A stretch of 64,000 nt of DNA, from contig NZ_CP107880.1 in assembly GCF_036013745.1 (NCBI RefSeq), positions 3,162,001 through 3,226,000 on the forward strand, given 5' to 3'. How positions within the stretch are numbered: the first letter of the stretch is position 1; every line of letters starts with the position of its first letter. The notes beneath the pieces were generated by a model. The model made no database searches. It was not told the origin of the DNA and saw only the letters and a list, made by a program, of their open reading frames with translations. This document shows positions 52,897 to 61,790 of the stretch, in pieces. This DNA is from Streptomyces sp. NBC_00483. GTDB taxonomy: Bacteria; Actinomycetota; Actinomycetes; Streptomycetales; Streptomycetaceae. The position numbers were made by a program, and so were the translations under genes.

Positions 52897-55800
52897 CTAC
52901 ACGTTCGCCGGCTCCGGCTCCGTGGCCGGGGACTGGGGCGGGACCCCGCCCCCGTCACCCTTCTTCGCCGCCCGCTTCGCCGCCCGCCGCTCCTTGCGGA
53001 GCTCCAGCATCGCGTAAAGCGTCGGCACGAGAAGCAGCGTCAGCAGCGTCGACGAGATCAGACCGCCGATCACGACCACGGCCAGCGGCTGCGCGATGAA
53101 CCCGCCCTCGCCGGTGACGCCGAGTGCCATCGGGAGCAGGGCGAAGATCGTCGCCAGGGCCGTCATCAGGATCGGCCGCAGCCGGTGCCTGCCGCCCTCG
53201 ACGACCGCCTCCACCACGCCCAGGCCCTGGGCCCGGTACTGGTTGATGAGGTCGATCAGGACGATCGCGTTGGTGACCACGATGCCGATGAGCATCAGCA
53301 TGCCGATCATCGCCGGGACGCCCATCGCCGTGCCGGTGGCGACCAGCAGACCGATCGCGCCCGTGGCCGCGAACGGGATGGAGACCAGCAGGATCAGCGG
53401 CTGGGCCAGCGAACGGAACGTCGCCACCAGGAGCATGAAGACGATCGCGATCGCCGCGAGCATCGCCAGGCCCAGGTTCTTGAACGCGTCGTCCTGGTCC
53501 TCGCTGACGCCGCCGATGGTCGCCGTGGCGCCCTTCGGCAGGTCCAGCGAAGAGAGCTTCGTCTGCAGGTCGGCGCTGACCGCGCCCGTGTTGTCGCCGT
53601 CCGGCTTCGCCGTGATCGTCGCCGCGCGGGCGCCGTCGATCCGGGTCATCGAGACAGGACCGTCGACCGTCTTCACGGTGGCGATGTCCCCGAGGGTGAC
53701 ACCGCCGGGGCCCATCGGCAGCTTCTTCAGCTCGGCCATGGTGGTGGCCGGCTTCGCCGACTTCACGACGATGTCGCGCTCGGTGTCGTCGATCGTCGCC
53801 TTGCCGCTGGTGGTGCCGCGCACCGCCTGGGTGACGGCGGCACCGAGCGTGGTGTCGTTGAACCCGGCGGCGGCCGCCTTGGAGTTGGCCTTCACCGAGA
53901 TCCGCGGCACCGACTGCGACAGGTCGCTTGAGACGTCGGTGACGTCGTCGAGGCCTGCAACCGCGTCGCGGACCTGCTCGGAGGCCTTGTCAAGGACGGT
54001 GCCGTCGGAGGCCTTCACGACCACGGACAGGTCCTGGCTGCCGAAGCCGTCACCGGCCGCGATCGTCGTCGTACCCACGCCGGAGAGCTGTCCGAGCTCG
54101 CGCTCGATGCGCTTCTGCGTGGCCTCGTACGTCGAGCTGTCCTTCAGCTTCACCTGGTACGACGCCTGGTTGGTGTCGGTGCCGCCGCCGAAGGCCGCCA
54201 TGAAGCCGGAGGAGCCGATGGTGACCTGGTAGTCCTCGATCTCGTCGATGCCCGAGAGCATCTTCTCGATCTTCTTCGCGGAGGCGTCGGTCGCCGACAG
54301 GCTGGTGCCGGGCTGCAACTCCTGCTTGATAGAGAGGACTTCCTGGTCGCCCTGGTCGAAGAAGTTCGTCTTGAGCATCGGCGCCATGCCGAACGTGCCG
54401 ACGAGCACGACCACCGCGATCAGCAGCGAGGTGAACCGGCGACGCGTCGCGAACCGCAGCACGGGAACGTAGATCCGCTGCAGCCAGGAGCGCGCCTCCT
54501 TCTCCTCGGCCTTGCGCCTGGCCTCCTCCGGGTCGACGCCGCGGGCCGCCTTGGGCGGACGCAGGAACCAGAAGGAGAGGACCGGGACGACCGTCAACGA
54601 CACCAGCAGCGAAGCGAGCAGCGCCGCCGTCACCGTGATGGAGAACGAGCCGAACAGCTCGCCCACCATGCCGCCGACCAGGCCGATCGGCAGGAAGACC
54701 GCCACGGTCGTGAGGGTGGAGGAGGTCACCGCGCCCGCGACCTCGCGGACCGCCTTGAGGATCGCCTCCCTGCGTTCCTCGCCGTAGCCGAGATGACGCT
54801 TGATGTTCTCCAGGACGACGATCGAGTCGTCGACGACGCGGCCGATCGCGATGGTCAGCGCGCCGAGCGTGAGCATGTTGAGCGACAGGTCGCCGGTCCA
54901 CAGGACGATCAGCGCGAGGACCACGGACAGCGGGATGGAGACCGCCGTCACGAGCGTCGAGCGCAGCGAGGCCAGGAAGATCAGGATCACGATGACCGCG
55001 AAGAGCAGGCCGAGCGCGCCCTCCGTGGTCAGGCCCGAGATGGACTTCGAGACCGCCGGGCCCTGGTCGCTGACGACGGTGACGTCGGCGCCGGAGCCGA
55101 GGTCGTCACGGAGCTGCGGCAGCTTGTCCTTGACGGCCTTGGAGATGGCGACCGCGGAGCCGTCCTGGTCCATGGTGACCGCGAGCGACAGGCTGGGCTC
55201 GCCGTCGGTGCGGGTGATCGAATCGGCCGTGGACGGCTGCTGCTTCACCGTGGCGATGGCACCGAGGCGTACGGGCTTCTTGACGCCCTCACCCGTGATC
55301 ATCAGGTCCTGGAGCTGCTTCAGGGACGTGAAGCCGCCGCCGACCTGGACCGTGCGGTTCTTGCCCGCCTCGTCGAGCGAGCCCGCGGGCATGGTGGCGC
55401 CGCCGGCCTTCAGGGACTCGGCGAGGGTCTGGGGGTTCACCCCGGCCGCGGCCATCTTCCGGTCGCTGGGCGTGACGTCGACCTGAAGGTCGCGGACGCC
55501 GTCCACCGTCACCTGGGAGACGCCGTCGATGTCCTTCAGCGTCGGCACCACGGACTTGTCGAGCTGGTCGGCGAGCGCCTGCTGGTCCTTGTCGGAGGTG
55601 ACGGCGAGGACGACGGTCGGGATGTCGTCGGTCGAGCCGGCCACGACCTGCGGGTCGACGTCCTCGGGCAGCTGGGCGCGGGCCCGGTTGACCGCCTGCT
55701 GGACGTCGGCGACGAGCTGCTTGCTGCCGTCCGAGCCGTAGTCGAACTGGGCCATCACCAGGGCGTTGCCCTCGCTGGCCGTCGACGTGACGCCGGTGAT

Positions 55801-56031
55801 TCCGTCGACCGCGTCGATGGAGTTCTCAAGAGGCTCGACGACCTGCTTCTCCACCACGTCCGGGGACGCGCCCTGGTAGGGGGCGATGACGGAGACCATG
55901 GGCAGTTCGATCGAGGGCAGCAGCTGCTGCTTGAGTTGAGGGATCGCGATCGCGCCGAAGACGATCGCGATGATCGAAATCAGCCCGATGAGGGCGCGTT
56001 GGGCGAGGCTGAATCTCGACAGCCAGGACAT
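52897..56031 (-). CDS. RND-superfamily efflux permease, HAE1 (AcrB/MexB-like)
   Basis: 1044-residue, twelve-helix pump. Starts LSRFSLAQRALIGLISIIAIVFG (TM1), then a large extracytoplasmic loop, and the conserved TM4 acidic pair in GRVVDDSIVVLENIKRHLGYGEERREAI near residues 395-425. The second half repeats the layout. This is the HAE1/AcrB fold rather than the MMPL type usual in actinobacteria. No adaptor or outer-membrane channel gene is present, which fits a Gram-positive. Substrates unknown; the next genes are a two-component system. Confidence 0.92.
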   Translation of the reverse strand: MSWLSRFSLAQRALIGLISIIAIVFGAIAIPQLKQQLLPSIELPMVSVIAPYQGASPDVVEKQVVEPLENSIDAVDGITGVTSTASEGNALVMAQFDYGSDGSKQLVADVQQAVNRARAQLPEDVDPQVVAGSTDDIPTVVLAVTSDKDQQALADQLDKSVVPTLKDIDGVSQVTVDGVRDLQVDVTPSDRKMAAAGVNPQTLAESLKAGGATMPAGSLDEAGKNRTVQVGGGFTSLKQLQDLMITGEGVKKPVRLGAIATVKQQPSTADSITRTDGEPSLSLAVTMDQDGSAVAISKAVKDKLPQLRDDLGSGADVTVVSDQGPAVSKSISGLTTEGALGLLFAVIVILIFLASLRSTLVTAVSIPLSVVLALIVLWTGDLSLNMLTLGALTIAIGRVVDDSIVVLENIKRHLGYGEERREAILKAVREVAGAVTSSTLTTVAVFLPIGLVGGMVGELFGSFSITVTAALLASLLVSLTVVPVLSFWFLRPPKAARGVDPEEARRKAEEKEARSWLQRIYVPVLRFATRRRFTSLLIAVVVLVGTFGMAPMLKTNFFDQGDQEVLSIKQELQPGTSLSATDASAKKIEKMLSGIDEIEDYQVTIGSSGFMAAFGGGTDTNQASYQVKLKDSSTYEATQKRIERELGQLSGVGTTTIAAGDGFGSQDLSVVVKASDGTVLDKASEQVRDAVAGLDDVTDVSSDLSQSVPRISVKANSKAAAAGFNDTTLGAAVTQAVRGTTSGKATIDDTERDIVVKSAKPATTMAELKKLPMGPGGVTLGDIATVKTVDGPVSMTRIDGARAATITAKPDGDNTGAVSADLQTKLSSLDLPKGATATIGGVSEDQDDAFKNLGLAMLAAIAIVFMLLVATFRSLAQPLILLVSIPFAATGAIGLLVATGTAMGVPAMIGMLMLIGIVVTNAIVLIDLINQYRAQGLGVVEAVVEGGRHRLRPILMTALATIFALLPMALGVTGEGGFIAQPLAVVVIGGLISSTLLTLLLVPTLYAMLELRKERRAAKRAAKKGDGGGVPPQSPATEPEPANV

Positions 56032-56206
56032 GGATCGGGTCTCCGTGGGACGTGAGCGGAAGATGAGGGCCGGGCCATGACAACCGGTGCGGTGTCACGC
56101 GTGGGGCCCACGGTCCACCCTCGGTCATGCGTGCGACCCGATTCGTCGCTCCCAGGTCCCGTTCTTGTCCGTCACCTACTGCGCCCGTAGTACGCGCCCG
56201 TCAGGG

Positions 56207-56905
56207 TCACTCCACCCTTGGACGTACCAGGCCCGATTCGTACGCGATGACGACGAGTTGGGCGCGATCGCGGGCGCCCAGCTTGGCCATGGCACGGTTG
56301 ACGTGGGTCTTCACAGTGAGCGGGCTGACCTCGAGGCGCTCGGCGATCTCGTCGTTGGAGTGGCCGCCCGCGACCTGGACGAGGACCTCGCGCTCGCGCC
56401 CGGTGAGCGCGCCGAGCCGCTCGGCGCTGCCGTCCGTGGGGCGGGCCCCCTCCTCGTAACCGTCCCCCTGCGCAAGGAACTTGGCGATCAGGCCCTTGGT
56501 CGCGAGGGGCGAGAGCAGGGCGTCGCCCGCGGCCGCGACCCGCACGGCGCCGAGCAGTTCGTCGGGCTCGGCGCCCTTGCCGAGGAAGCCGGAGGCGCCG
56601 GCCCGCAGCGACTGCACCACGTACTCGTCGACCTCGAACGTCGTCAGCATCACGACGTGTACGTGGCCGAGCTCGGGGTCGGCGCTGATCTCGCGGGTGG
56701 CGGCGAGGCCGTCGGTGCCGGGCATCCGGATGTCCATGAGCACGACGTCGGGGCGCTCGGAGCGGGCGAGCCGGACGGCCTCGGCGCCGTCGGACGCCTC
56801 CCCCACCACCTCCATGTCGGGTTCGGAGTCGACGAGCACACGGAAGGCGCTGCGCAGCAGGGCCTGGTCGTCGGCCAGCAGGACCCTGATCGTTGCGCTG
56901 GTCAT
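56207..56905 (-). CDS. NarL/FixJ-type response regulator
   Basis: 232 residues. Receiver: VLLADDQALLRSAF, phospho-acceptor Asp in VVLMDIRMPGTDG, and GASGFLGKGAE with the Lys. LuxR-type HTH: LTGREREVLVQVAGGHSNDEIAERL, then VKTHVNRAMAKLGARDRAQLV. It lies 175 bp downstream-in-map of the RND gene start and is translationally coupled to its kinase (GTGA overlap). Likely regulates the pump, but no site was identified. Confidence 0.95.
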   Translation of the reverse strand: MTSATIRVLLADDQALLRSAFRVLVDSEPDMEVVGEASDGAEAVRLARSERPDVVLMDIRMPGTDGLAATREISADPELGHVHVVMLTTFEVDEYVVQSLRAGASGFLGKGAEPDELLGAVRVAAAGDALLSPLATKGLIAKFLAQGDGYEEGARPTDGSAERLGALTGREREVLVQVAGGHSNDEIAERLEVSPLTVKTHVNRAMAKLGARDRAQLVVIAYESGLVRPRVE

Positions 56906-58194
56906 GTGGTGGCGTCCTCGGAGGTGTCGGTGCCTTCGGCGGGGGCGGCGCCGCTGGTGCGGGCCTTGGTCGGAAGGATCGCATGGACGCGGAAACCGCC
57001 GCCGTAGCGCGGTCCCGCGGTGAGGGTGCCGCCGAGCGCGGTGACGCGTTCGCGCATGCCGAGGAGGCCGTGGCCGCCGTGCCTGTCGCGCTCCGCCGCC
57101 GCGTCGGGGTCGCTCGGGTAGTCGCCGTAAGCGGCCGTGGCGCCGGGGCCGTTGTCGAGGATGGTGACCTCCACGTTCGGTCCCACGCGCACGACGCTGA
57201 CCTCGGCCTTGGCGTCGGGGCCCGCGTGCTTCTGTACGTTCGTCAGCGCTTCCTGCACGACGCGGAAGGCGGCGAGGTCGACGGCGGCGGGCAGGGCGGG
57301 GGCCTCCTTCGCGCGGGCCACCTCCACGGGCAGGCCCGCGTGCCGGAAGGTGTCGACGAGGTCGTCGAGCCGGTCGAGTCCCGGGGCGGGCTCGGTGGGC
57401 GCCTCCGGGTCCCCGGTCTGCCTCAACAGGCCGACGGTGGCGCGGAGTTCATTGAGCGCGGAGCGGCTGGCCTCGCGGACATGGCCGAGGGCCTCCTTGG
57501 CCTGGTCGGGCCGCCGGTCCATGACGTGTGCGGCGACGCCGGCCTGCACGTTGACGAGCGCGATGTGGTGGGCGACGACGTCGTGCAGATCGCGGGCGAT
57601 CCGCAGCCGCTCCTCGGCGACGCGGCGTCGCGCCTCCTCCTCGCGGGTGCGTTCGGCGCGTTCGGCGCGCTCCCTGATCGCGGTGACGAAGGCGCGGCGG
57701 GAGCGGACCGCGTCACCCGCGGCCGCGGCCATGCCGGTCCACGCGAAGATCCCCAGATTCTCCTGGGAGTACCAGGGCAGCGGTCCCGCGAACATGGCGA
57801 CGCCGGTCAGCAGCGCCATCGAGGCGAGGCCGACGCGCCAGGTGGTGGGGCGGTCCATGGTGGCGGCGACCGTGAAGAGGGCGACGACCGCGGACATCAC
57901 GACGGGGGCGCGGGGGTCGCCTGTGACCAGTTCGACGACGGAGACGGCGGAGGTCGCCGCGAGTACGCAGAGGGGGGCGCGGCGGCGGAACACGAGGGCG
58001 GCGGCGCCGAGCAGCATCAGGACGAGGCTGAGCACGTTCGGGGTTCTGGCGCCCCAGGCGTACGTTCCCTCCGGGCCGTGCGGGTCGACGAAGGAGCCGG
58101 CGACCATGCAGAGGAGGACGCCGAGCGCGAGGGTGGCGTCCAGGGCCAGCGGATGCGTCCTGGCCCACCGTACGAAGCGGTTCACCGGGTTCAC
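56902..58194 (-). CDS. DesK/NarL-type sensor histidine kinase
   Basis: 430-residue kinase with about five to six N-terminal helices (residues ~15-170, e.g. PLALDATLALGVLLCMVAGSF), a coiled stretch, HisKA_3 box LRIARDLHDVVAHHIALVNVQ with the phospho-His, and an HATPase domain with VEVTILDNGPGA and GHGLLGMRERV. Cognate of the regulator that overlaps its 3' end. The helices suggest an envelope or membrane signal; ligand unknown. Confidence 0.94.
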   Translation of the reverse strand: MNPVNRFVRWARTHPLALDATLALGVLLCMVAGSFVDPHGPEGTYAWGARTPNVLSLVLMLLGAAALVFRRRAPLCVLAATSAVSVVELVTGDPRAPVVMSAVVALFTVAATMDRPTTWRVGLASMALLTGVAMFAGPLPWYSQENLGIFAWTGMAAAAGDAVRSRRAFVTAIRERAERAERTREEEARRRVAEERLRIARDLHDVVAHHIALVNVQAGVAAHVMDRRPDQAKEALGHVREASRSALNELRATVGLLRQTGDPEAPTEPAPGLDRLDDLVDTFRHAGLPVEVARAKEAPALPAAVDLAAFRVVQEALTNVQKHAGPDAKAEVSVVRVGPNVEVTILDNGPGATAAYGDYPSDPDAAAERDRHGGHGLLGMRERVTALGGTLTAGPRYGGGFRVHAILPTKARTSGAAPAEGTDTSEDATT

Positions 58195-58298
58195 GGTAGC
58201 GCGCTCGCCTGCCGGCGGAACCGGGTGTCGGGGGTGCGGCAGCCGGGGGGCCTGAGCCGTGCCGGGGTCGACGCCTCCCGCGATCGGTGCGCGGGGCC

Positions 58299-59050
58299 GT
58301 GCGACCTGCCCGCACCGGTCCGGTGGCCGCGGTCAGCCTGGCGCGACACCGGGGTGGCGCCTCGACCGGGGCCAGGCCTCAGGCCATCGCCACGCCGAAC
58401 GTCGCCGGGCTCGAGGCGGCCGCCCCGATCACGCGGCATCGGGGGTCGGCACCACCCGGCGCGAACCCCACAGGCACGCCCCGACCCTGCCCCCGCGGCG
58501 CCCTCGCCCATCTCCCAGGGGCTTCGGCCCACCGGATCCCCGGGTACATCGCGGCCGGCGCCTACCGCAAGTGCTGCGCTGAGCCGGGGCGTTGGGGCTC
58601 GCCGGTCGCTCTCAGGCCATCGCCACACCGAACGTCACCGAGCTCGACGCAGCCACCCTGATCACGCGACGCCGGGGTTCGGCCACCACCCGGCGCGAAC
58701 CCCACGGGTACGCCCCGACCCTGCCACCCCGGCACCGTGCGACCTGCCCCGCACCGGGCCGACGGCCCCAGTCAGCCTTACGCGGCACCGGGGTGGCGCC
58801 TCGACCGAGGCCAGGCCTCAGACCATCGCCGCGCCGAACGTCGCCGTGCTCGACGCAGCCCTGGCCACGCGGCGTCGACGTTCGGCGGCCACCCGGCGCG
58901 AACCCCACGGGTACGCCCCGACCCTGCCACCGCAGCGCCCTCGCCCACCCGCCCCCTCCAGGGGCTTCGGCCCACCGGATCCCTGCGTACGCCGTGGCCG
59001 GCGCCTGCCGCAAGTGCTGCGCTGAGCCGGGGCGTTGGGGCTCGCCGGTC
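58299..59050. repeat. Mosaic of long shuffled repeat blocks
   Basis: Four block types recur. A (head GTGCGACCTGCC) at 58299 and 58737. B (CCATCGCC-CGCCGAACGTC to CGCCCCGACCCTGCC) at 58381, 58614 and 58820. C (CAGGGGCTTCGGCCCACCGG) at 58516 and 58959. D (CGCAAGTGCTGCGCTGAGCC to GGCTCGCCGGTCG) at 58566 and 59009. The order is A B C D B A B C D, so a ~440-bp unit is duplicated with a lone B inserted. Copies differ by scattered substitutions. Confidence 0.85.
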
Positions 59051-59289
59051 GGTTTCGTTGCGGCGCCAACGGGGTGACGGCTTCGGTGCGCAGTGCGCCG
59101 TGACGGTCCTTGTCCGCCGCGCCGATTGCCCGCCCACAGCCCACCCTCGGGTCCCAGGGGCGGGCGCCTGCCGTATCGGACACGCGGCACCGTGAGCCGG
59201 CTCGCCCACCCTGTCGCTCAAGCCAGCGGATTACCCAAGTCGGGGCAGGCCTCACCGCCTCGGCAGGGAAGTCGTGCCCGGCGGCAGAG

Positions 59290-59560
59290 CGGCCGAAGCG
59301 GCGCCCGCGGCTCGCCCTCACGGGAGGGAAACCTGGCCGGGCAGCGAGCGGCCGAAGCCCCGCCCGCGCCTCGTTCTCACGGGAGGGGGCCGGCCGGGCG
59401 GCCGAGCAACCGAACTGGCGCCCGAGCCTGGCCGTCACGGGTGGCGTCACGGATGGGGATCCGGGCACGGGCGGCGGGCGGCCGAAGCGGTGCCCGCGCC
59501 TCGCCCTCACAGGCGGAAAGCCGGGCCGGGCCGCGGGCGGCCGGAGGGGGCGGGTGGGTG
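59290..59560. repeat. Degenerate ~59-bp tandem array
   Basis: Units with head GCGGCCGAAG and internal CTCACGGGAGGG or variants start at about 59290, 59349, 59407, 59478 and 59537 (spacing 59, 58, 71, 59). The 71-bp interval contains a GTCACGGATGGGGATCC-type insertion of 12-13 bp. The last unit is truncated. Confidence 0.75.
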
Positions 59561-59809
59561 GGAGATTGGCGGGGGAACGGGCCGGAAAACGGGTGAAGGA
59601 AATCGCAGCGCCATCGGCGAGGGGCCCGCAGCGTAGGGGCCGCAGCGTCGGTGGCCGCCAAGCCGACGGCGGAACGTCCAGGCCATGAGCGAGGGATCCC
59701 GCGCCAAGGGGCGGCGAGGCGAACCGGGGCCAGTGAGGTTCCGATGAGGCACACCGGACCCGTGAGGTTCCGGCGTTCCGCTGCGCCGCAGGCGACCGCG
59801 GCGCCGGGA

Positions 59810-60088
59810 CTACCCCGGGATCAGGCCGTCGTCGCTGAGCATGTCGCGGACCTCCGCCAACGTGGCGTCCGCCGCCGGCAGGATCAGCTCCGACGGCTCC
59901 AGGGCGTCGTCCGGCAGCGGAGCGCCCAGGCGGCGGACCGCGTCCAGGAGAGCGGCGAGCGTACGGCGGAAGCCCGCCTCGTCGCCGCTCTCCATCTCCG
60001 CGAGGAGTTCGTCGTCGAGCTTGTTGAGTTCGGTGAAGTGGTCGTCCGCCAACTCCACCTGGCCCTCCCCCATGATCCGGACGATCAT
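59810..60088 (-). CDS. PspA-associated protein PspAA
   Basis: 92-residue acidic protein beginning MIVRIMGEGQVELADDHFTELNKLD, the PspAA opening. It has no membrane helix. The family lies beside pspA in actinobacteria and is thought to modulate PspA. Here the gene is 52 bp downstream of pspA on the same strand. Confidence 0.88.
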   Translation of the reverse strand: MIVRIMGEGQVELADDHFTELNKLDDELLAEMESGDEAGFRRTLAALLDAVRRLGAPLPDDALEPSELILPAADATLAEVRDMLSDDGLIPG

Positions 60089-60140
60089 GTCGGCCTCCTC
60101 AAGGCACTACAGCTCTACCGCTCAACAGGCAGTACAGGCA

Positions 60141-60941
60141 CTACTGCTTGTCGAAGCGCGGGGTGTCCTGGGGCTGCGCTTGCGAAGGCTGAGCCTGCTC
60201 CTGTCCGCCCTCGAGCGCCTGCTGCGACGAGGACGAGCCACCGGACAGCTCCGCCTTCATGCGCTGCAGCTCCAGCTCTACATCCGTACCACCGGAGAGC
60301 CGGTCCAGCTCGCTCTGGATGTCGTCCTTGGCGAGACCGGACGAATCGTCGAGCGCGCCGGAGGCGAGCAGTTCGTCGATGGCGCCGGCCCGCGCCTGCA
60401 GTTGGGCCGTCTTGTCCTCGGCACGCTGGATCGCCATGCCGACGTCGCCCATCTCCTCGGAGATGCCGGAGAACGCCTCCCCGATCCGGGTCTGCGCCTG
60501 CGCCGCGGTGTACGTGGCCTTGATCGTCTCCTTCTTCGTGCGGAAGGCGTCGACCTTCGCCTGCAGCCGCTGCGCCGCGAGAGTGAGCTTCTCCTCCTCG
60601 CCCTGCAACGTCTGGTGCTGCGTCTCCAGGTCCGTGACCTGCTGCTGGAGCGCGGCACGGCGGGACAGGGCCTCACGGGCCAGATCCTCCCGGCCGAGCG
60701 CGAGCGCCTTGCGGCCCTGGTCCTCGAGCTTGGACGACTGGGACTGGAGCTGACCGAGCTGCAGTTCCAGGCGCTTGCGGGACGTCGCCACGTCCGCGAC
60801 CCCCCTGCGTACCTTCTGGAGCAGCTCAAGCTGCTTCTGGTACGAGTAATCGAGGGTCTCGCGCGGGTCCTCGGCCCGATCAAGGGCCTTGTTCGCCTTC
60901 GCGCGGAAGATCATCCCCATACGCTTCATGACACCGCTCAT
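60141..60941 (-). CDS. pspA: Phage shock protein A / IM30 family
   Basis: 266-residue ESCRT-III-like membrane-remodelling protein. The N-terminal amphipathic helix (VMKRMGMIFRAKANKALD) and long coiled coil (~30-190) are typical; NIRDK-like ARPETLDYSYQKQLELL occurs. The C-terminal 60 residues are Gln/Ser/Pro-rich and disordered. Binds stressed membrane. First gene of the pspA-pspAA pair, with no pspF/BC homologues. Confidence 0.95.
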   Translation of the reverse strand: MSGVMKRMGMIFRAKANKALDRAEDPRETLDYSYQKQLELLQKVRRGVADVATSRKRLELQLGQLQSQSSKLEDQGRKALALGREDLAREALSRRAALQQQVTDLETQHQTLQGEEEKLTLAAQRLQAKVDAFRTKKETIKATYTAAQAQTRIGEAFSGISEEMGDVGMAIQRAEDKTAQLQARAGAIDELLASGALDDSSGLAKDDIQSELDRLSGGTDVELELQRMKAELSGGSSSSQQALEGGQEQAQPSQAQPQDTPRFDKQ

Positions 60942-61193
60942 GGGCTTCGCGCGCCCCCTTCTGACAGATCCAGCGTTGGTCCAGCTCCAGCACTGCGACA
61001 GAAACCACAGTACGGGTCCTGCCTCTATTACCGCACTGTTCAGGTACGGATGCGCTCATCCCCGAGGACGACTGCTTCCGGCCCCGCTCCGGCGCAAGGA
61101 GTAGATGACCCCTGACGACAGGACGCGGGACGTTGCCGGATCGTTCCCCACTGCACAGTGGTCGATGCATGACCACCACGTACCCTGGCGATT

Positions 61194-61790
61194 GTGTTCC
61201 GTAGCCGATCCAAGGACGACAAGGCCCAGGCCGCGCAGGCCAAGGTGACCCAGTCCCAGCAGCCCAGAGACCCCCAGGCGCCCAAGGGCCGCCCCACGCC
61301 TAAGCGCAGCGCGGCCCAGACGCAGCGCCGCAGCGTGGCCAACACCAAGATGTCGCCGAAGGAGGCCCGCACCCGCTCGCGCGACGAGCGCCGCACCGCG
61401 ATGCAGCGCCAGCGCGAGGCGCTGGCCAACGGCGACGAGCGTTACCTGCCGGCCCGTGACAAGGGCCCGGTGCGCAAGTTCGCGCGCGACTTCGTCGACT
61501 CGCGCTTCGCGATCGCCGAGTACTTCCTGCCTATGGCGGTGGTCATCCTCGTCCTGAGCATGATCCGCGTCGGTTCGCTGCAGAACATCGCGCTGCTGCT
61601 GTGGCTGTTCGTGATCGTCGCGATCGTCGTCGACTCGGCCGTGACCGGTTTCCGCCTGAAGAAGATCCTCGCGCAGAAGTTCCCGAACGAGCGCCGCAAG
61701 GGCGCCGTCGCGTACGCGCTGATGCGCACGCTGCAGATGAAGCGACTGCGCCTGCCGAAGCCGCAGGTCAAGCGCGGAGAGCGGCCCTGA
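61194..61790 (+). CDS. DUF3043 membrane protein
   Basis: 198 residues. The N-terminus is a basic, Gln/Arg/Lys-rich disordered arm (~1-85), then FARDFVDSRFAIAEYFLPMAVVIL with two or three helices (~105-150), and a basic tail. This is the actinobacterial DUF3043 family, function unknown. GTG start. Its stop overlaps the CTG of the next gene. Confidence 0.87.
   Translation: MFRSRSKDDKAQAAQAKVTQSQQPRDPQAPKGRPTPKRSAAQTQRRSVANTKMSPKEARTRSRDERRTAMQRQREALANGDERYLPARDKGPVRKFARDFVDSRFAIAEYFLPMAVVILVLSMIRVGSLQNIALLLWLFVIVAIVVDSAVTGFRLKKILAQKFPNERRKGAVAYALMRTLQMKRLRLPKPQVKRGERP

Larger units (their letters stand above)
58195..59809. other. 1.6-kb gap with no credible gene
   Basis: ORFs in several frames exist but are Arg/Pro/Gly/Ala-rich, lack family similarity, and repeat themselves in step with the DNA repeats. 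The 5' 100 bp should contain the kinase promoter. The rest is the mosaic (58299-59050) and the 59-bp array (59290-59560). The last 250 bp (59560-59809) show GC-rich filler with no feature I recognise. Confidence 0.7.

Noticed and set aside
58195..59800. Several ORFs of 150-230 residues on both strands
   Set aside because: They track the DNA mosaic and are Arg/Gly/Pro-rich in all frames, as expected for GC-rich filler; none resembles a family.
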